A program made the position numbers and the translations under genes. This document shows positions 60,619 to 64,000 of a stretch of 64,000 nucleotides of DNA, one piece after another. Each line of letters opens with the position of its first letter. Position 1 is the stretch's first letter. This stretch comes from Neobacillus niacini (GTDB lineage Bacteria; Bacillota; Bacilli; Bacillales; Cytobacillaceae), in NCBI RefSeq assembly GCF_019749295.1, contig NZ_JACWFG010000011.1, forward strand, positions 124,001 through 188,000. The letters run 5' to 3'. The notes beneath the pieces are model-generated. The model was not told the origin of the DNA and ran no database searches. It saw only the letters and a list, made by a program, of their open reading frames with translations.

Positions 60619-61932
60619 ATGGCCAAAAGAAAAAAGATTGTATCGTTGCTGCTTAGCAGTGCATTGATGGCAGGTGTATTAGCAGGTTGTACCAGCAAAG
60701 AGGAAACTAGTTCAGGCGGCAGCAAAAGTGGAGTAACAGAAAAAATCACATTTTTAATTGACAACCAAACACAATTAGATGGTATTGAAGCCATTATTGA
60801 TGAATTTGAAAAGAAGAATAATATTAAAGTAGAAATTGAGACTCGTCCAGGCGGTGCTGAAGGCGATAATATTATTAAAACACGGCTTGCAACTGGGGAT
60901 ATGACAGATTTAGTCTGGAATAACTCAGGGTCACAATTACAGGCACTAAATCCGGAACAAAACTTTGTAGATCTAAGTAAAGAACCATTCATGGAAAACA
61001 TCATGGAGGACTACAAAGATGCCGTGTCCGCTAATGGAAAAGTGTTTGGTGTTCCGGGAACCCCAACGAATGCTGGAGGCTGGTTATATAACAAAAAGGT
61101 GTATGAAGAACTTGGACTTACTGTTCCCAAAACATGGGACGAGTTAATGGCGAATAACGAAAAAATTAAACAAGCTGGTAAAACAGCGGTTATTGGGACA
61201 TTCAAAGATACCTGGACTTCACAAGTAATCGTACTTGCAGATAACTACAATGTCCTTGAAGAAAACCCTACGTTTGCAGAAGATTTTACTGCGAACAAAG
61301 CAAAAATCTCTACAACTCCAGCAGCACTTAGAAGTTTTGAGAAATTAGAGGAAGTATTTAAAAAAGGCTATATGAATAAAGAATTCCTAGCTACTGGTTA
61401 TGATGCTGGTTTAAAAATGTTAGCTGATGGTGAAGGTGCTCACTATCCAATGATCACGTTCGCGTTAGCGAATCTAGCAACAACCTTCCCAGACAAAATG
61501 CAGGATATCGGAATTTTTGGTCAGCCTAGTGACAGTGCAGAAAAAAATGGTTTAACGGTTTGGATGCCAGCAGGTATCTTTATTAATAAAAATAGTGAGC
61601 ATATTGATGCAGCAAAGAAGTTTTTAGAGTTTTACGTTTCTCAAGAAGGTGTGACAATCTATTCATCTAAAATCCCGCCGACTGGTCCGTTTGCCATTAA
61701 AGGTGTAGAACTTCCTGATGACGTGTACCCTGCAGTGAAGGATATGATTCAGTACTTTGATTCTGGTAATAATGCGCCTGCTCTTGAATTCCTAAGTCCT
61801 GTTAAAGGTCCTAGCTTAGAGCAAATTACAACACAAGTCGGCAGTGGCATTAGTTCCGCAAAAGAGGGAGCTGAATTATACGACAAAGATGTTGAAAAAC
61901 AAGCAAAACAATTAGGTCTAGAAGGATGGTAA
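60619..61932 (+). CDS. ABC sugar-binding lipoprotein (family 1), paralogue 2
   Basis: A 437-residue solute-binding protein with lipoprotein signal (MAKRKKIVSLLLSSALMAGV, then lipobox L-A-G-C at Cys24). It is very like paralogue 1 over its whole length, for example FLIDNQTQLDGIEAIIDEFE, IETRPGGAEGDNIIKTRLAT and ALEFLSPVKGPSLEQITTQV. It has its own regulated promoter and directly precedes the permease genes, so it is probably the main transport receptor. GAGGGGG lies 7-8 nt before the ATG. Confidence 0.94.
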   Translation: MAKRKKIVSLLLSSALMAGVLAGCTSKEETSSGGSKSGVTEKITFLIDNQTQLDGIEAIIDEFEKKNNIKVEIETRPGGAEGDNIIKTRLATGDMTDLVWNNSGSQLQALNPEQNFVDLSKEPFMENIMEDYKDAVSANGKVFGVPGTPTNAGGWLYNKKVYEELGLTVPKTWDELMANNEKIKQAGKTAVIGTFKDTWTSQVIVLADNYNVLEENPTFAEDFTANKAKISTTPAALRSFEKLEEVFKKGYMNKEFLATGYDAGLKMLADGEGAHYPMITFALANLATTFPDKMQDIGIFGQPSDSAEKNGLTVWMPAGIFINKNSEHIDAAKKFLEFYVSQEGVTIYSSKIPPTGPFAIKGVELPDDVYPAVKDMIQYFDSGNNAPALEFLSPVKGPSLEQITTQVGSGISSAKEGAELYDKDVEKQAKQLGLEGW

Positions 61933-61954
61933 GAAAATTCTAATCGATTAAACA

Positions 61955-61984
61955 TTGGCCCTGACTAGACTCTAGCAGGGCTAA
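61955..61984 (+). other. Intercistronic hairpin between binding protein and permeases
   Basis: TTGGCCCTG (61955-61963) pairs with CAGGGCTAA (61976-61984) with one G-T wobble, then a short T run. It is typical of partial terminators or processing sites that raise binding-protein expression above that of the permeases. Confidence 0.65.
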
Positions 61985-62017
61985 TCTTTTACTAACTCTT
62001 GTAGGGAGGCGCAGCAG

Positions 62018-62884
62018 TTGAATAAGTTAGCAAATAAAACGTACACCTATTACTTCTTATTACCAGCAGGAATTGTTTATTTTGTCTTTTTCTTGTTGCC
62101 AACGATTATGTCCCTGTTTTTCAGTATGACATGGTGGACATTAACAGATTGGAAATTTATTGGTTTTGAAAACTTCGTAACATTTTTAACAGAACCTTCA
62201 CTAAATATCGGTTTTAAAAACACTCTAATATATGCTGTTGTGACGAGCGGTTTGAAGGTCATTATTGGTCTTCTGCTAGGTGTTTTCCTTAGTTCAAAGC
62301 TGAAAACAGTCGGATTTATTCGTTCAATGGTTTTTTTTCCAACTTTACTTAGTACCATAGCTGTTGGGATTGCTTTTACCATGATGATGCATCCTTCACA
62401 AGGGATTATCAATATTGTGCTTAGTGGTCTGGGAATTGTTGGTCCAGATTGGTTAGGTGACACCAAGATTGCTCTATTATCCGTCGCTTTAGTGGATGTA
62501 TGGAAAGGTATCGGGATGGCAACTGTCATTTTCATCGCTGGTATTATGTCAATTCCAGAGGATTATTATGAAGCACTTATGATGGATGGCGGAAATGCTT
62601 GGCATAAATTTAAAAGCATCATTTTACCGCTTAGCCGGCCGGCAATGAACACAGTCATTATCTTATCTTTTATTGGCGGGTTACGTTCGTTTGATTTAAT
62701 TTGGACAATGACAAAAGGCGGTCCAGGTTTTAGTACGGACCTGATAGCTTCAATTATTTATAAACAATATCAGGCAGGTTTCTTCGGCCTCTCAACAGCA
62801 GGAAACGTGATCCTTTTCATACTCGTTTCTGCTTTAGCCTTCCCTCTGTATGCGTATCTGAATAAAAAAGAGGTGGATTTGTAA
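62018..62884 (+). CDS. Sugar ABC transporter permease (MalF/UgpA type)
   Basis: A 288-residue permease with six predicted spans. The cytoplasmic EAA loop that contacts the ATPase reads YYEALMMDGGNAWHKFKSIILPL (split: YYEALMMDGGNAWHKF near 187). It starts with TTG 62018, GGAGG lying 9 nt upstream, and its stop overlaps the next ATG (TAATG). No ATP-binding subunit is encoded here; as usual in Bacilli a shared ATPase such as MsmX probably serves it. Confidence 0.93.
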   Translation: MNKLANKTYTYYFLLPAGIVYFVFFLLPTIMSLFFSMTWWTLTDWKFIGFENFVTFLTEPSLNIGFKNTLIYAVVTSGLKVIIGLLLGVFLSSKLKTVGFIRSMVFFPTLLSTIAVGIAFTMMMHPSQGIINIVLSGLGIVGPDWLGDTKIALLSVALVDVWKGIGMATVIFIAGIMSIPEDYYEALMMDGGNAWHKFKSIILPLSRPAMNTVIILSFIGGLRSFDLIWTMTKGGPGFSTDLIASIIYKQYQAGFFGLSTAGNVILFILVSALAFPLYAYLNKKEVDL

Positions 62885-63777
62885 TGAGTAAGGCAGTATT
62901 AAGTAACCCTAATTCAACCCCCATAGTAAATCCAAAAAGCAGGGTAAAGACAGGTAAAAAGCTATGGAAACTATTTGTTGAAACTTTTTCCGTTTTGGCT
63001 ACATTAGGTATCTTTGGAATCCCTTTCTATTTTGTCATAATAAATGCTTTTAAGAATTCGCAGGAATCTTCTCTATTAAATATGGATTGGCCCAGCTCTT
63101 TTCATTTAATAGAGAATATGAAAGAAGTAATAAGTGCAAGAGATGGCATGATTATTCGGGCTTTCTTTAATAGTGTGATGATAACCGGTATTTCGATCGT
63201 ATTGTTAATCATACTCGGTGCCGCTGCTGGATATGTATTACAACGTAAAGTAACAAAAGCGACTCCATTCTTTAATTTCCTTATCCTGGCTGGGCTCATT
63301 ATCCCTCCAGCAGTAGTTCCAACCATTTGGGTTTTGCAGGAAATAGGACTGTTTAAAACAATGCCTGGAATTGTCTTTGTAGAGGTGGCCTTGAATTTGC
63401 CATTTACAATTTTATTGTATCGAGGGTTTATGGTGACGATTCCTAAGTCACTAGATGAAGCAGCACTAATGGATGGATGTGGGAGATTTAGATTGTTTAT
63501 TAACATTATTTTACCTTTGTTAAAACCAGTGTCAGCAACTGTAATCGTGCTAACAGCTGTGAGTGTCTACAATGATTTCGTTAATCCACTATACTTCTTC
63601 CCAGGTGCAGAAAACGCAACATTACAGTTAACACTCTATAATTTTATGAGCATGTACATTACAAAGTGGAATCTACTCTTTACAAATGTTCTCTTAATCT
63701 CTATTCCGCCGTTGATCCTATTTATTATTTTTAACAAGAAGATTGTTGCGGGTATGACAGCAGGGTCGATTAAGTAG
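62884..63777 (+). CDS. Sugar ABC transporter permease (MalG/UgpE type)
   Basis: A 297-residue permease with six predicted spans; the EAA loop is SLDEAALMDGCGRFRLFINI near 194. It is the second half of the transmembrane channel, translationally coupled to the preceding permease gene. It is followed by a hairpin and then by the rhamnosidase gene. Confidence 0.93.
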   Translation: MSKAVLSNPNSTPIVNPKSRVKTGKKLWKLFVETFSVLATLGIFGIPFYFVIINAFKNSQESSLLNMDWPSSFHLIENMKEVISARDGMIIRAFFNSVMITGISIVLLIILGAAAGYVLQRKVTKATPFFNFLILAGLIIPPAVVPTIWVLQEIGLFKTMPGIVFVEVALNLPFTILLYRGFMVTIPKSLDEAALMDGCGRFRLFINIILPLLKPVSATVIVLTAVSVYNDFVNPLYFFPGAENATLQLTLYNFMSMYITKWNLLFTNVLLISIPPLILFIIFNKKIVAGMTAGSIK

Positions 63778-63805
63778 AGTATATTTTCCAAAACGAGATA
63801 GAAAA

Positions 63806-63850
63806 AAAGACCCGAAAGTCCGTAGTAATGCTGAAGTAATCGGGTCTTTA
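63806..63850 (+). terminator. Hairpin before the rhamnosidase gene
   Basis: AAAGACCCGA (63806-63815) pairs with TCGGGTCTTT (63840-63849) around 24 nt. The T tail is short, so it may only attenuate transcription into the next gene. Confidence 0.7.
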
Positions 63851-63864
63851 CATGGAGGAGTTTT

Positions 63865-64000
63865 ATGGAATGGAAGGCAAAGTGGATTTGGGATAAAAGT
63901 GGTGAACGTCCGAGAAATCAATGGTCCTGTTTCAGAAAAACATTTACCAATTCTTTGGAATATGAATCTGCAACATTATCTATTTCGGTAGACACAAAAT
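63865..64000 (+). CDS. GH78 alpha-L-rhamnosidase, 5' part (cut by window end)
   Basis: ATG 63865 follows GGAGGAG at 4 nt, and the frame is open to the window edge (45 codons). The product starts MEWKAKWIWDKSGERPRNQW followed by SCFRKTF, the highly recognisable N-terminus of bacterial alpha-L-rhamnosidases (AKWIW...N-x-W-x-x-FRK-x-F). With the transporter and the GH78-like enzyme upstream it points to rhamnosides as the substrate class of this cluster. Confidence 0.8.
   Translation, partial: MEWKAKWIWDKSGERPRNQWSCFRKTFTNSLEYESATLSISVDTK

Noticed and set aside
60525..61004. 159-codon minus-strand frame before and in the second binding-protein gene
   Set aside because: Antisense shadow covering the promoter, cre and coding start of a certain gene.

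Overview
The window is a stretch of low-GC Firmicute chromosome, almost certainly from an aerobic spore former of the Bacillaceae. It carries a tricistronic spore-germination receptor operon beside a KinB-like sensor kinase, Bacillus-type GGAGG ribosome binding sites with frequent TTG/GTG starts, sigma-A promoters, cre and CodY boxes, a PerR-type control region before katG, and families of Bacillaceae intergenic hairpin repeats. Genus cannot be fixed by eye; a Neobacillus/Bacillus relative is my guess. No rRNA, tRNA, CRISPR array, transposase or prophage was seen.

Layout. 1-3.2 kb: a 20-bp tandem repeat, a DUF2935 protein, an ADP-ribosyltransferase-like protein, two small unknown proteins, a divergent uracil-DNA-glycosylase-like protein and an intergenic repeat. 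3.2-7.3 kb: a minus-strand operon of two Gfo/Idh/MocA oxidoreductases and a ThuA-like protein, with a divergent AraC regulator. 7.5-10 kb: katG behind three PerR/Fur-like boxes. 10.5-21.3 kb: an RpiR regulator and a nine-gene catabolic locus (TRAP transporter DctPQM; Zn-alcohol dehydrogenase; class I aldolase; FGGY kinase; 2-hydroxyacid dehydrogenase; a Prs paralogue; glycerate kinase). Two promoters there share an identical 17-bp element in the same register, and the first also has a perfect CodY box and a cre site. 21.3-23.3 kb: a wall/membrane-tethered GH27 enzyme. 23.8-29.3 kb: germination receptor genes (A, C, B subunits), a candidate small D-type protein and a KinB-like kinase. 29.5-32.8 kb: an unknown 232-aa protein, two 43-44 aa peptides with striking upstream signals (twin palindromes; a promoter with a perfect cre in its spacer) and a beta-propeller protein. 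33-39 kb: a heterodimeric BmrCD-like ABC exporter, an AraC regulator and a stand-alone ABC ATPase. 39-42 kb: an OmpR-type two-component system. 42-49 kb: cysteine dioxygenase plus EamA exporter, a DUF4145 protein, and a five-gene proline operon that combines synthesis (ProI, PUA-less ProB, ProA) with a 35-aa accessory peptide and a PutP/OpuE symporter. 49.5-64 kb: another Gfo/Idh/MocA oxidoreductase, a PTS IIA protein, a GH4 phospho-glycosidase, an RpiR regulator, and a rhamnoside-type cluster (GH78-like enzyme, YesMN two-component system, two paralogous sugar-binding lipoproteins, two ABC permeases, and the start of a GH78 alpha-L-rhamnosidase cut by the window end).

The most coherent candidate for an undescribed system is the 10.5-21.3 kb locus. 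Its enzyme set fits breakdown of a sugar acid or polyol through a phosphorylated ketose to DHAP and a C3 acid that is salvaged by reduction and glycerate kinase. Its PRPP-synthetase paralogue does not fit any such pathway I know. The peptide/palindrome region at 30.5-31.2 kb is the most interesting non-coding stretch.
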